A DNA stretch of 64,000 nt from assembly GCF_019320115.1 (NCBI RefSeq), contig NC_089589.1, forward strand, positions 23,751,273-23,815,272, written 5' to 3'. The notes beneath the pieces were generated by a model that was not told the DNA's origin, searched no databases, and was given only the letters and a program-made list of their open reading frames with translations. The position numbers were made by a program, and so were the translations under genes. The DNA is from Miscanthus floridulus (taxonomy: Eukaryota > Streptophyta > Magnoliopsida > Poales > Poaceae). Each line of letters starts with the position of its first letter. Position 1 is the first letter of the stretch. Of this stretch, positions 11,037 to 20,325 are shown piece after piece.

Positions 11037-12401
11037 CACCACCGTGGATGACCAAGTGCTCGATGACGAAGGTGCTAGTGAAGCCGCCAGCTTCCCCCAT
11101 GCTCGGATTGCTCCAGTCCCAAGCCGCCTTCTCGTCGAACACGACGTCGCGCGAGACGAGCACCTTGTCTCCGCGTGGGTCGTAGAGTCGGTACGCCTTG
11201 GTACCCTCCGCGTAGCCCAGGAACACCATCGGTGTGCTCCTGTCCTCCAGCTTGGTGAGGTTCGGCTTTGTCTTCCTGACGTGGCCGATGCAACCGAATG
11301 TCCGGAGGAAGGACACGCTCAGCTTGCACCCGTACCAAGCTTTGAACGGCATCTTGCCCGTCAGGGCCTTGGTCGGAGCGCGGTTGAGGATGAACACCGC
11401 CGTGGTCACCGCCTCCCCCCAGAACCTAGCTGGCATGCCTTTGGCCTTCATCATGGATTGGGCCATGCCGACCACAATCTAGTTCCATCGCTCCACCACG
11501 CCATTCTGTTGTGGCGAGTACGGCGCTGTGTGGTGTTGCCCCACACCCTGATCCGCGCAGTACACAGCGAACTCCACCAAAGTGAATTCACCACCGCGAT
11601 CAGTCCTCAGCACGTGGAGCTTCTTGCCGCTCTCGGCCTCTGCACGTGTCTTGAACTTCTTGATCGCCGCCGCCGCTTCATCCTTGCTCGTCAGGAGTTG
11701 CAGCCACATGTAGTGACTGCAATCGTCCATGAGCTGGAGGAAGTACCGCCGACCATCGCATGTAGTAGGCATGATTGGCCCGCAGAGGTCGCTGTGGACG
11801 AGCTCAAGAGCTTCCTCCGCGCGATACTTGGCCGCCTTTGGGAAAGGTAGCCTCCTCTACTTCCTGGCCAAGCAGCTGTCACACAGCTCGCCTTCGTGCT
11901 TGATGTGGGGTAGTCCTCGGACCATCTTTTCCAGCCGACCAAGCGCATCGAAGCTGAGATGTCCAAACCGGGCATGCCACATCCACGGTTCCTCGGAGTG
12001 CCTTGCCGCCAGGCACATCGGCTGCTCTACCTTTAGGTCAAGCAGGTACAACCGGTTTAGGGACCTCTTCACCTTGGCAAGAAGTCGCTGCTCCGGTCCC
12101 TGATCCTCAGGACGCCGTCCTTGATCAGTACCTCGCTACCGCGCTCATCCAGCTGACCAATGCTAATGATGCTGGAACGCAGCTGTGGGATGTAATATAT
12201 ATCCGTTAGTGCGCGGTGCTCCCCATTCTGGCATCTGAAGATGATGGTGCCGCGCCCTTGGATTGCCACCCTTGAGCCATCACCAAACTTCACCGTACCG
12301 GTAACATCCCCGTCGAGGTCAGAGAAGGATGCCTTGGAGCCCATCATGTGGTTGCTGGCACCAGAGTCCAGATACCACCGCTGCTCCTGGTCGGCGCCCA
12401 C
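11037..12401 (-). pseudogene. Copia pol, protease and integrase part
   Basis: Protease shows the active-site motif DSGASNHM near 12350. Integrase shows the zinc-binding WHARFGHL and CDSC near 11870-11980, then DRGGEF near 11600 and YSPQQNGVVER near 11500 from the catalytic core. The part closest to the linker still reads RLYDPRGDKVLVSRDVVF. Breaks are TAG at 11479-11481, TAG at 11857-11859 and a one-base shift near 12080. Neighbouring sense positions suggest the two TAG codons replaced CAG. Confidence 0.9.
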
Positions 12402-12402
12402 A

Positions 12403-13390
12403 CGCCCGAGGTGAACTTAGGCGTGTGGTTCGTCGATGTTGACGGTCTTCAGGGCCTTCCTAGGTCCTTCCACTATCGTCGCCTCTTCCCTCTCCTCGAC
12501 CTCGATGTCGTGCAGTGCACAGAACGTTGCCATCAGGATAGTAGCCTCATCCTCATCATCGGCTTGCGCTAGGTGAGCCTGAGCCTTCTTCTCCTGCTTG
12601 CGATTTGGGCATTCCCGTGCCCAATGGCCCATCTTCCCGCAACGCCGGTAGGCGTTGGGGTCGACCTGCTTCTTCTCCGAAGAAGCCTTGCCGCGGCGCT
12701 TGCCATCGCCACCGCGACTGGAGGAGGCTGCCTTCCCGGAGTTCCTCCGAGCAGCCCACTCCTCTTCCGCCTACAGGAGTTTCCCGCTGCCCTTCGTTGC
12801 TGTCGCCTGCTCCAGGCGCTCGTCCACCGCCCGCAGACGGCCTGTCACATCCTCAATGGTGAGTGTGGACAAGTCCAGCATCGTCTCTATGGAGAGAGCG
12901 ATCTGGATGTACTTTGCCGGCACGGAGTGGAGGTACTTGGAGACCACCTCCTCTTCATCGTTGGTGACGTCGTGGCTCTTCAGCTTGCTGATGAGCGTCT
13001 GCAGGCGGAGGGAGAAGTCCTCCACCATTTCACCATCCTTGAACTTGAGGTTGGCGTACTCCTACTTCAGAAGCTGGGCCGTCGCCTTCTTTGCGCGGTG
13101 GGAACCAACGCGCATCACCACAATAGCCTCCCACGCCTCCTTAGCCGAGCTCTTCACCCCCAACGGCTCACTATACTCCACCGGTACAGCAGCGAGGATA
13201 GCCTCCAACGATGATATGTTGTCTTCTTCAATGTCGGTGCCCTTGTCAACAGCATTCTAGAGCCTCGGGCTCTGAGCTTGACTTTCATGGTCACCGACCA
13301 CTCTCCATAGTTGGTGCGAGTCAGCATCGGCCAACTGGTGCCGCTGACCTCCAGCACCGTGCAAACAACGACCTCCGGTCGTGGCTAGGC
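12403..13390 (-). pseudogene. Copia gag remnant
   Basis: The gag region has the UBN2-type text [20 protein letters not shown] and a zinc knuckle near 12600-12650 reading RRCGKMGHWARECPN. The first cysteine of the CX2CX4HX4C knuckle is tyrosine. Stops lie at 12417-12419 (TAA), 12771-12773, 13062-13064 and 13257-13259 (TAG), with a frameshift close to 13265. The start codon cannot be fixed because the first part is out of frame. Confidence 0.82.
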
Positions 13391-13471
13391 AGCCACAGCA
13401 GTGCCACTGCCGTCGCCCATCTCCGAACCGCCTGTCATCGCCAGCGGTTAGTCTGGCGAGGGCGCTTGTAC

Positions 13472-13484
13472 GGCTCTGATACCA
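13472..13484 (-). other. Copia primer-binding site
   Basis: Plus strand GGCTCTGATACCA, sense TGGTATCAGAGCC, two bases inside the 5' LTR. This is the common plant copia primer-binding site matching the 3' end of initiator tRNA-Met. Confidence 0.93.
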
Positions 13485-13486
13485 CT

Positions 13487-13948
13487 TGTTGGCCCACAGG
13501 ATCACCGGCTCAGGCGAGTGAACCACTCACCGGTCTTGCCGAGCACCCACTAGCCTTGCCGACCACGAACAGGCGCTGTCCGTTCTCACACACTATGGCT
13601 AGAGCTAGAAGAAGAAAGGAGAACAGAGCAAGCACGCACAATACAAGACACCAGCGTTGGCCGAAGCCCTGTCTGTGAGATGGCAAATCTGAACTCCCTT
13701 TACTGAGTTGCCTTGTATGTCTATTTATACAACTCTATCTATATAGTCCTAGTACAGCTCACATGCTATAATAGTAACTAGATAACACTGACAGGGCTGA
13801 CTCTGCGCTAGTCACTGCATGTTCCTACAGTGCTGCAGGTGAGCCTTGCGGCGCCTACACCTGCAGTGCTACAGTATCACAGCAGGGGGCAGTTCGGCGC
13901 TGCCTTCCCTTGCTGTGTTCACACAAGGTGGCACTAGATTGGCTAACA
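13487..13948 (-). repeat. Copia 5' LTR (right on + strand)
   Basis: 462 bp, TGTTGGCCCACAGG to TTGGCTAACA, next to the primer-binding site, followed by GTCTT. Confidence 0.93.
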
Positions 13949-13953
13949 GTCTT

Positions 13954-14140
13954 CCTATTTGCTGCCAATGTACTTCACATCGGTGTTCTTTTCAATGTCC
14001 TTAATTTCAAGGACGTTGAAATTTCTTCTCCCTATATCACAACAAATGAATTGACGATAGAAAGCAACACTAACGATTATTGGGGTCCTTCATTACTATC
14101 TGCTTGTGATATCCATTACTACCATACCGTGGACAGATGA
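13954..14140 (+). pseudogene. Unrecognised coding-like fragment cut by the Copia insertion
   Basis: After the GTCTT duplication a frame of about 62 codons runs to a TGA at 14138-14140 (text such as NVLNFKDVEISSPYITTNE). Across the insertion the same frame can be followed a little upstream of 8437. It is low in bias and looks protein-like, but I do not recognise a family and no start is visible. The segment downstream of 8412 has no counterpart in the older duplicate at 19912, so conservation cannot be used. Confidence 0.3.
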
Positions 14141-15116
14141 CGCCAGGTCAGCTCAATGATGCATATGCCATCTTCCTCATAGAAAGGTCAGGTTGGCCCT
14201 GGAGTCCTCGACACATGTTGTTTTGTCAAGTTGCTTGATGATGATGGCTGAGATAATTACAGCCTTATCAATACAACCAACCACCAAGTCACCGATGGAT
14301 GGTGGTGCTGAAGTAGAGCAGAGCAGAGCCTGCAGCCCAGCACACAAACCCTACCTATAATACTACTACAACAAAGAGAGGATCCCGGTCCTTTGGTCCT
14401 CCGACCACTGCAAACACATCTGGCGATCACAAGAAACCCCACTGATCTGAAGTGCATACTCTCTCTCTCTCTCTCTCTCAAATAAGGAGTCGTTTCATTT
14501 CATAACGAGTACTTTATTATATTCGTATGCGCTCCAACTTTCAACCAACCGTTAGCAGTATGAAACTGCACGAGTTGCACCATCTGCCTCAACGGTAAAC
14601 AACAAGCAGAGAATCAATATTTTAGCAATCACTGTGTCTTGTGGTACATGAGAACTATTAAACTTTTCAACAGAATACAAAAGTCGTTTCACTTGATTAC
14701 TGCAAAAACTTATTACTGCCCGCAGACTACACCACCCTAATAGCCGTCTGTTTGGGTCGCCTAGACTATTTGTTAGTCTAACTAAAGTTTAGCCTAACTA
14801 AAGTTTAGTCGTGGGCTGAACTAAAATTTAGTTTCCTCGGTTTGGATGGTCTAGGAGTAAACTTGAGCTCACCTAGTATATACTTTAGTCATCAGGTGAC
14901 TTCTAGTTCTCATAAAAGAAATATTTGCTGGGCAAATCTTAGCATCCTTTCGAAAAGAAACATGTACATAAAATTTCTTGATGTTTGACCCTGCGCAAGC
15001 CGTCTATTAAAGTGGGTGCAGTTATACTAGTATATTAATTCAGCCAAATGACCGAAGCGCTCTGTTTCAGGCTTCCACACTGGAGCGGTCAATGTGTACT
15101 GTGTACATAAGCTAAG
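14141..15116. other. Intergenic stretch with CT microsatellite and MITE debris
   Basis: I see no gene. (CT)n runs at 14460-14480. At 14745-14890 TTTAGTCTAACTAAAGTTTAG-type text with GTTTGGGT and GTTTGGAT at its edges resembles fragments of Tourist-like MITEs, without clean ends. Confidence 0.4.
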
Positions 15117-15221
15117 CCTGTTCGCTTGCTCGTAAACGATCGTAAATTTCTAGCCGGGAACGGTGTTTTTCTCTCACACCACAGTAAATAATCCACGATA
15201 CGATACGGCCTCCCGAACAGG
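15117..15221. mobile_element. 105-bp MITE, relative of 7647-7761
   Basis: Same CCTGTTCG...CGAACAGG ends and nearly the same interior as the MITE at 7647-7761, but shorter by one AACCAGCCAGC-containing piece. No clear target duplication. Confidence 0.65.
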
Positions 15222-15961
15222 CTGTAGATGGTAAGGCGGCATCAACTCCTTGACATATATGCATGGCCAGGTTTAGTTAATTGGCAGCCACTTGAAGGGT
15301 TGAACTTCCTTGCTTCCGGCCTTGGATGAACTGTTATGTCTCTACTACTGCTTATGCGTCCAGCCATACTTAGCCTTCAGGATGAGCAGCTCAAGCACAA
15401 AACGTAGCAATGTCCAATGTGTCAGACAACCCTTTTCAACACCATACACAGTCTCCTTCGATGCTTTTGTCACCCTTTCCAAATTTTCCAGACCTTTCGG
15501 GCAATTTAGTAAAATCTCTGGTCCAAGGGCTCGAATCATGTCCTCGAAATCATCTTCATCCCCGACACGTGCTCCACCATCATTATTGGCACCACCTTTG
15601 TCATTACCATCCCAACCACCAGCATCACCACCTTGTTCATTGTCAAACTCGAAATCCATTCGTGCATCAAGCTCTGCTGAATATTGGGACAGGGATTCTA
15701 TGGTTTCGTCGTCGTATTCCTCCTCATCCTCATCATTAACAATAACCGTTTCACCATGATGAATCCACACTGTGTAGTCCTCAACAAATCCTTGCATAAT
15801 CAAATGTGATATGATGATAGTCACATCTGTCCATGCCATACGGTTCTTGCAATCTTTACAGGGGCAAATAATTGTATCCTTATTCTCTTTCAATGTCGTT
15901 GCATGCTTCTTTGCGGCTTTAATAAATTTATCCACCTCTTCACGGAAACCTGCCTTGAACC

Positions 15962-15964
15962 TTA
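15962..15964. repeat. CACTA target duplication TTA (left)
   Basis: TTA before CACTACCGG at 15965; the right partner TTA is at 18021-18023. Confidence 0.85.
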
Positions 15965-16297
15965 CACTACCGGACTCAGTGAATTTGCCGAGTGCCAGGG
16001 GCACTCGGCAAAGCCCAATTTGCACTCGGCAAAGGCTTTGCCGAGTGCTGCACTCGGCAAAGAGCACTCGGCAAAAAAAGAGTCGGCAAAGACGTCTTTG
16101 CCGAGTGTCTTTTGTCGGGCACTCGGCAAAACCTTTGCCGAGTGCCGACACTCGGCAAAGTTGGAACCGAAAAAAAACCCGAAAAAAATGGGAATTTTTA
16201 CCCAAAAAAATGAAATTTTTTTTTTAATTGGTGGAGGCCCCCACCGGTCAGCGCCCATCTCTCCGGCTTTTTTCGCGTAAATTTCACGGCTACACGG

Positions 16298-16363
16298 CCG
16301 ACGGGATTCGAACCCAAGACCTCCCGCTGCGCACAAACCTCCTCTACCACTACACCACACTGT
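16298..16363 (-). other. tRNA-like stretch with pol III A and B box motifs
   Basis: Sense (minus) reads GTGGTGTAGTGGTAGAGG for an A-box/D-arm-like motif, and 25 bases later GGGTTCGAATCCC for a B box/T arm. The seven bases expected to form the acceptor stem do not pair, so this is no functional tRNA. It is a decayed tRNA gene or a tRNA-derived SINE-like piece inside the CACTA element. Confidence 0.6.
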
Positions 16364-16417
16364 CACTTGTGTCTAGATTCCGTTTTAGTTCCCAATATAT
16401 TATACTAAACCGAGTGT

Positions 16418-17040
16418 AAATTACTTATTTGAGGCTCTAAATGAATTCAAATCAAAAAGTGGTCAACTACAAAGTTTCATAACTTTTTGAGATCTACAAT
16501 TTTCATTTAGTAAGTTTTTCCATCCGAGGTCGTTTGAAAAATTTGAATTTTAAATTTGAGAGATTCAAACGTAGTTTTGCATGATAAGATGATTTCAAAT
16601 CAAAAAGTTGTCAACTACATAGTTTCATAACTTTTGGAGATCTACAATTTTCATTTAGGAAGTTTTTTCATCCGAGGTCGTTTGAAAAATTCAAATTTTA
16701 AAATTTTCAAATCCAAACGTCGTTTTTGCATGAAAAATGATTTCAAATCAAAATGTTGCCAACTACAAAATTTCATAACTTCTCAAGATCTACAAAGTTT
16801 ATTTTGGTCATTTGTTCATCCGACATAGTGGTAGTAACATTGTTCACAAATCATATATATCTCTCTTCTATTTTCATGAAATTAATATGAGAGATGTATA
16901 TTTTATGAACAACGTTATTGTCGCTTTGTCAAATGAAGAAATGACCAAAATAAACTTTGTAGATCTTGAGAAGTTATACAACTTTGTAGTTGAAAAGTTT
17001 TTCATTTGAATTCATTTAGGGCCTCAAAAATTGATTCGAA
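16418..17040. repeat. CACTA internal direct repeat, unit 1
   Basis: GTAAATTACTTATTTGAGG onward recurs at 17169 as GTAAATTGCTTGTTTGAGG, and similarity continues to the GATTTGCCGAGGGC text at each unit's end. Each unit itself holds several copies of a CATAACTTTTTGAGATCTAC-like motif followed by TTCATCCGAGGTCGTTTGAAA, common in grass CACTA interiors. Confidence 0.85.
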
Positions 17041-17168
17041 AAACTGATTTGCCGAGGGCCAAAAAAATGCACACGGCAAAATACCTCTTTGCCGAGTGCC
17101 AAAATATAGGCACTCGGCAAAATACGGCTTTGCCGAGTGCTAGAAAAAAGGCACTCGGCAAACTGAGA

Positions 17169-17815
17169 GTAAATTGCTTGTTTGAGGCCCTAACTGAATT
17201 CAAATCAAAAAGTGGTCAAATACAAAGTTTCATAACTTTTTGAGATCTACAATTTTCATTTAGTAAGTTTTTCCATCCGAGGTCGTTTGAAAATTTTGAA
17301 TTTTAAATTTGAGAGATTCAAACATAGTTTTGCATGATAAGATGATTTCAAATCAAAAAGTTGTCAACTACATAGTTTCATAACTTTTGGAGATCTACAA
17401 TTTTCATTTAGGAAGTTTTTTCATCCGAGGTCGTTTGAAAAATTCAAATTTTAAAATTTTCAAATTCAAACGTCGTTTTTGCATGACAAGATGATTTCAA
17501 ATCAAAATGTTGCCAACTACAAAATTTCATAACTTATCAAGATCTACAAAGTTTATTTTGGTCATTTGTTCATCCGACGTAGTGGTAGTAACATTGTTCA
17601 CAAAATCTTATATATGTATCTTCTACTTTCATGAAATTAATATGAGAGATATGAGATATGTAGATTTTATGAACAACGTTATTGTCGCTTTGTCAAATGA
17701 AGAAATGACCAAAATAAACTTTGTAGATCTTGAGAAGTTATACAACTTTGTAGTTGAAAAGTTTTTCATTTGAATTCATTTAGGGCCTCAAAAATTGCTT
17801 CGAAAAAATGATTTG
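17169..17815. repeat. CACTA internal direct repeat, unit 2
   Basis: Second unit of the repeat that begins at 16418, about 751 bp downstream, with scattered substitutions and a few indels. Confidence 0.85.
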
Positions 17816-18057
17816 CCGAGGGCAAAAAAAATGCACACGGCAAAAAGCTTCTTTGCCGAGTGCCAGAAAAAAACACTCGGCAAAGACGTATTTTGCCGTG
17901 TGTTTTTGTTTGCCGAGTGTATTTTATTTGGCACTCGGCAAACACGGTATTTGCCGAGTGTCCGATAAAATACACTCGGCAAAGCCTCGACACTCGGCAA
18001 ATCGCCGGTTTCCGGTAGTGTTAACGAACCATACATCCAAGAGTTCCTGTACTCCAT

Positions 18058-19119
18058 CTTTTACAACAACAACAAAACAAACATTAAATGACTACTTATT
18101 CAGATATATATAAAAATGAATCAAATTAATAATTACTTGAGAATAATTGTATATACTTCAGATATATATGAATATAAATCTAATATAATTACATGAAGCA
18201 TACAAACACACCATGGTAGAGCAAATTAATTAATGACCCATTTATCCATAAATAATTAAAATACATATTTATTGATTACAATAAACAATTTCAAAGACAA
18301 TAATTAGCAACAATTATACTTTACCTAATATCTTTCATACAAACCCTAGTCCAATTTCATCAAACATAAATTTACAAAAACAAAATTAATAAAAAACCAA
18401 ACCCTAGATCTAGATCCACATGCACATGAAACATCCATAAAACTAACTAATTGTTCACTAAAATCAAAAAACATGGACCAAATAAGGGTATGATCTTGTT
18501 CCCCTCCCTAATTTACCACTAGTACATTTAAAACTTGGGTCTAATTTGCTTCCTAAGTAGCTCAAGCACCATAGAAGAGAGAAAAACAAAACTCTAATTA
18601 CTCACTAACCAACCATTAAAACTTCAAAAAAAGTGTGGAATAGCATTTTCTTACCTTCTACAACCTCTCCACCAAAGGATTTGAGATCAAAACCTTTCCC
18701 TTAGTAGAGCAATTTTTGGGAGGTACCCAAGACCTCCCCACCTTTCTTTCACGTGTTGGAGTGAGTGACCCGAGGAGGAAGAAGGTGCTGCTGCTGTTTT
18801 ATATGTGGGTCATTTATATGGGCGGCTGGTGATTGAGCCGCCCCTACAAATCGAAGCTATTTATATGGGGGCATTTGTAGGGGCAGCTCAATCACCAGCC
18901 GCCCCTATAAATAGCAACGCTGGGGGCGGCTGGTGAGTAAGCCGTCCCTACAAATTAGACCCATTTGTAGGGGCGGCTCGTATCACCAGCCGTCCCTGCT
19001 GTTCCATTTGTAGGGGCGGCTGGTGTCTGGGTACCCGAGCACGGCACTGTAGGGGTGGCTCCATCACCGGCCGCCCCTATAAAAAATTCGACCCGTTGCT
19101 AAAAATCATTTTTTACGTA
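18058..19119 (-). mobile_element. 5' flank of the outer CACTA, with hairpin-forming subterminal repeats
   Basis: Upstream of the interrupted transposase start comes about 0.75 kb of AT-rich leader and then, from about 18813 to 19092, alternating GGGGCGGCTGGTGA and TCACCAGCCGCCCCTACAAAT copies in both orientations. These resemble subterminal repeats of a CACTA family; a relative starts with a true CACTA end at 32625. The terminal CACTA of this outer element is not visible because a Gypsy LTR tail begins at about 19120. Confidence 0.6.
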
Positions 19120-19124
19120 ATGTA

Positions 19125-19912
19125 AATCAAATTATCTTATTTTAAAATGATGTAAATTTTAGGGTGTTACACCCATCAGATCAGTGGATCCAAGCAGCAG
19201 CGTGTTCTGCGTGTACACAGATTGTTCTGACCTGCAAGGAGGAAACGTCAGGAGATTAGTGCGAATATATATGCATTCTGGCCATTCGTTGATCTCCACC
19301 GGTACGATCTGCCAACTGCTTGTGCTGAACAAGACTTGATCTGTTTCCACTTTTTGTTCAGTCTGCGTTCATTATGCTCCTCCAGTTAATTCCATTCGTT
19401 TGCCTTCACCTCAGTATATTGCCATTCTTTCATGCTGGTGGACCATGTTATCGACTCATGGCACATTGCAAATATTAAGGCTTGTTGGGTGACGCTATGG
19501 ATTATGGACTCATGGCGCAGTGCGAAAATTTATGTTGCTATCTGCTACTGAAGATTTATGTCTTGTACGGAGTATTATGGATTGGAACTTGCTTGTCCTC
19601 TGTAATTTCAGCTGGCTTACGATAGTGTATGCCGTAACCTTGCATATTAAATTCATGATGAAAGAGTCCGATGGCCGGCCGCGTGGTTGGTTGGATTTCG
19701 AGGAAGCCAGGACCTGTGACTCGAAGGAGAGAGTCTCAGACCCATACGAGATTGAGAAGAAGATAAGACTGTCACTGCATGACCCACGCTTCTATATGAG
19801 TAGATGGGGATGGAGGGCCTGTATCTGGACGGTCTCCGGTTATCACTAAACGGAGAGGTCCAAGATGGCAAATGCATATGAATTATTCTTCATATCCCAG
19901 TCATCAAATAAA
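19125..19912. repeat. Older segmental duplication, copy 2 (partner 7541-8412)
   Basis: Begins with the last 45 bp of a Gypsy LTR, here with an intact TGTTACA end at 19163-19169, then the same CCCATCAGATCAGTGG flank as at 7595. It lacks the MITE found in copy 1 and diverges after 19912. Confidence 0.8.
19520..19849 (+). CDS. Unrecognised 109-codon frame, possible exon
   Basis: The conserved section runs from about 19625 (TIVYAVTLHIKF) to the TAA at 19847-19849 (end IWTVSGYH). The first residues come from sequence that could be intron, because CTGTAATTTCAG sits just before the conserved section. The partner at 8018 has a stop in the middle. No membrane segment or known motif is evident. It may be a leftover exon of an unidentified host gene; I cannot assign a function. 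Confidence 0.3.
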   Translation: MRKFMLLSATEDLCLVRSIMDWNLLVLCNFSWLTIVYAVTLHIKFMMKESDGRPRGWLDFEEARTCDSKERVSDPYEIEKKIRLSLHDPRFYMSRWGWRACIWTVSGYH

Positions 19913-19914
19913 AG

Positions 19915-20325
19915 CCATCATAAGCTATTCGTAATTTCAGAGTTGATATAAAGGTCGCATTGGACCAGCCACCGATCATTTTTTTAGATATAAAGGGCCG
20001 ATCATAAGCTATTCGTAATTTCAGAGTTGATTGCAACCATCTGTTGTATGGTTTCCAGTTATACAAAAGTTCCATGTTGTCCCCGTCTCTGTTCCCTTCT
20101 GGTGTGGTTGCTTCATCTATTGATATTTATAGGGATTTTTGTCCCCAGGACACTCAGAAAGAGTGGATTTGCGCACAGCGCATTGTACTCAATGAATTAG
20201 TCACAAACACGTTGCGAAAACATTAGTTTTGTCCATGACACACCATGCCCAGTCAAAGGACCATATTGCCCTTAACACTCTCTTCCCTTCGACTCATTTC
20301 CACATTGGACCATGTTTGTGGCTAA
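19915..20325 (+). repeat. NLR leader-like segment A, upstream part
   Basis: This stretch (GAGTTGATTGCAACCATCTGTTGT, then GGGATTTTTGTCCCCAGGACAC to ACATTGGACCATG) is collinear with 34800-34930 plus 35500-35770, and in part with 44280-44370. The copies lie upstream of, or in place of, NLR coding sequence. I read it as noncoding leader or intron of the NLR locus. Confidence 0.6.

Larger units (their letters stand above)
8442..13948 (-). mobile_element. Complete but decayed Ty1/copia retrotransposon
   Basis: A 5,507-bp element with two LTRs (8442-8913 and 13487-13948), a tRNA-Met-type primer-binding site (13472-13484), a purine tract (complement of about 8914-8925) and GTCTT target duplications. 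Domains in sense order are gag, protease, integrase, reverse transcriptase and RNase H, the copia order. The two LTRs differ at many positions and by a short duplication (CTAGTGTTGCCGAGCACC region near 8506-8530), so the insertion is not recent. At least nine in-frame stops and about four frameshifts make it non-autonomous. It splits a coding-like host segment (see 13954-14140). Confidence 0.95.
15965..18020. mobile_element. Non-autonomous 2.06-kb CACTA element
   Basis: Starts CACTACCGGACTC, ends with the complement of CACTACCGGAAACC, and is flanked by TTA on both sides. Both ends hold arrays of TTTGCCGAGTGC and its inverse GCACTCGGCAAA (15990-16160 and 17815-18000), and a third cluster lies mid-element at 17050-17165. 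Such subterminal arrays are the usual transposase-binding region of CACTA elements. No transposase is encoded. The interior is built from two copies of a 0.6-kb segment plus a tRNA-like stretch. Confidence 0.93.
15345..18057 (-). pseudogene. CACTA (En/Spm) transposase N-terminal fragment, interrupted
   Basis: Sense start ATG is the complement of 18055-18057. The first twelve residues contain NSWMY, the usual opening of plant TNP2/TNPD transposases. The frame then meets a 2,056-bp CACTA insertion (15965-18020) with TTA duplication and continues from 15964 to 15345. The continuation carries the transposase-associated zinc-binding region (CPCKDC, HLIMQGF, YTVWIHHGE) and a later conserved GPEILLNCPKGLENLE...LKAKYGW stretch. 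An acidic linker lies between. The catalytic DDE core is missing because the sequence diverges at about 15345. It is the remnant of an autonomous CACTA transposon on the minus strand, silenced by another CACTA. Confidence 0.85.

Noticed and set aside
11044..11850. 268-codon plus-strand frame
   Set aside because: It is the antisense of the Copia integrase region, whose minus-strand reading carries clear integrase motifs.
12573..13260. Plus-strand frames of 213 and 201 codons
   Set aside because: Antisense shadows of the Copia gag.
16298..16363. Functional tRNA gene on the minus strand
   Set aside because: A- and B-box-like motifs are present, but the acceptor stem does not pair and no good anticodon arm forms.
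15985..18005. Regularly spaced TTTGCCGAGTGC repeats as a possible CRISPR-like array
   Set aside because: Repeats are short, inverted relative to one another, unevenly spaced and lie inside CACTA ends. The DNA is from a plant nucleus.
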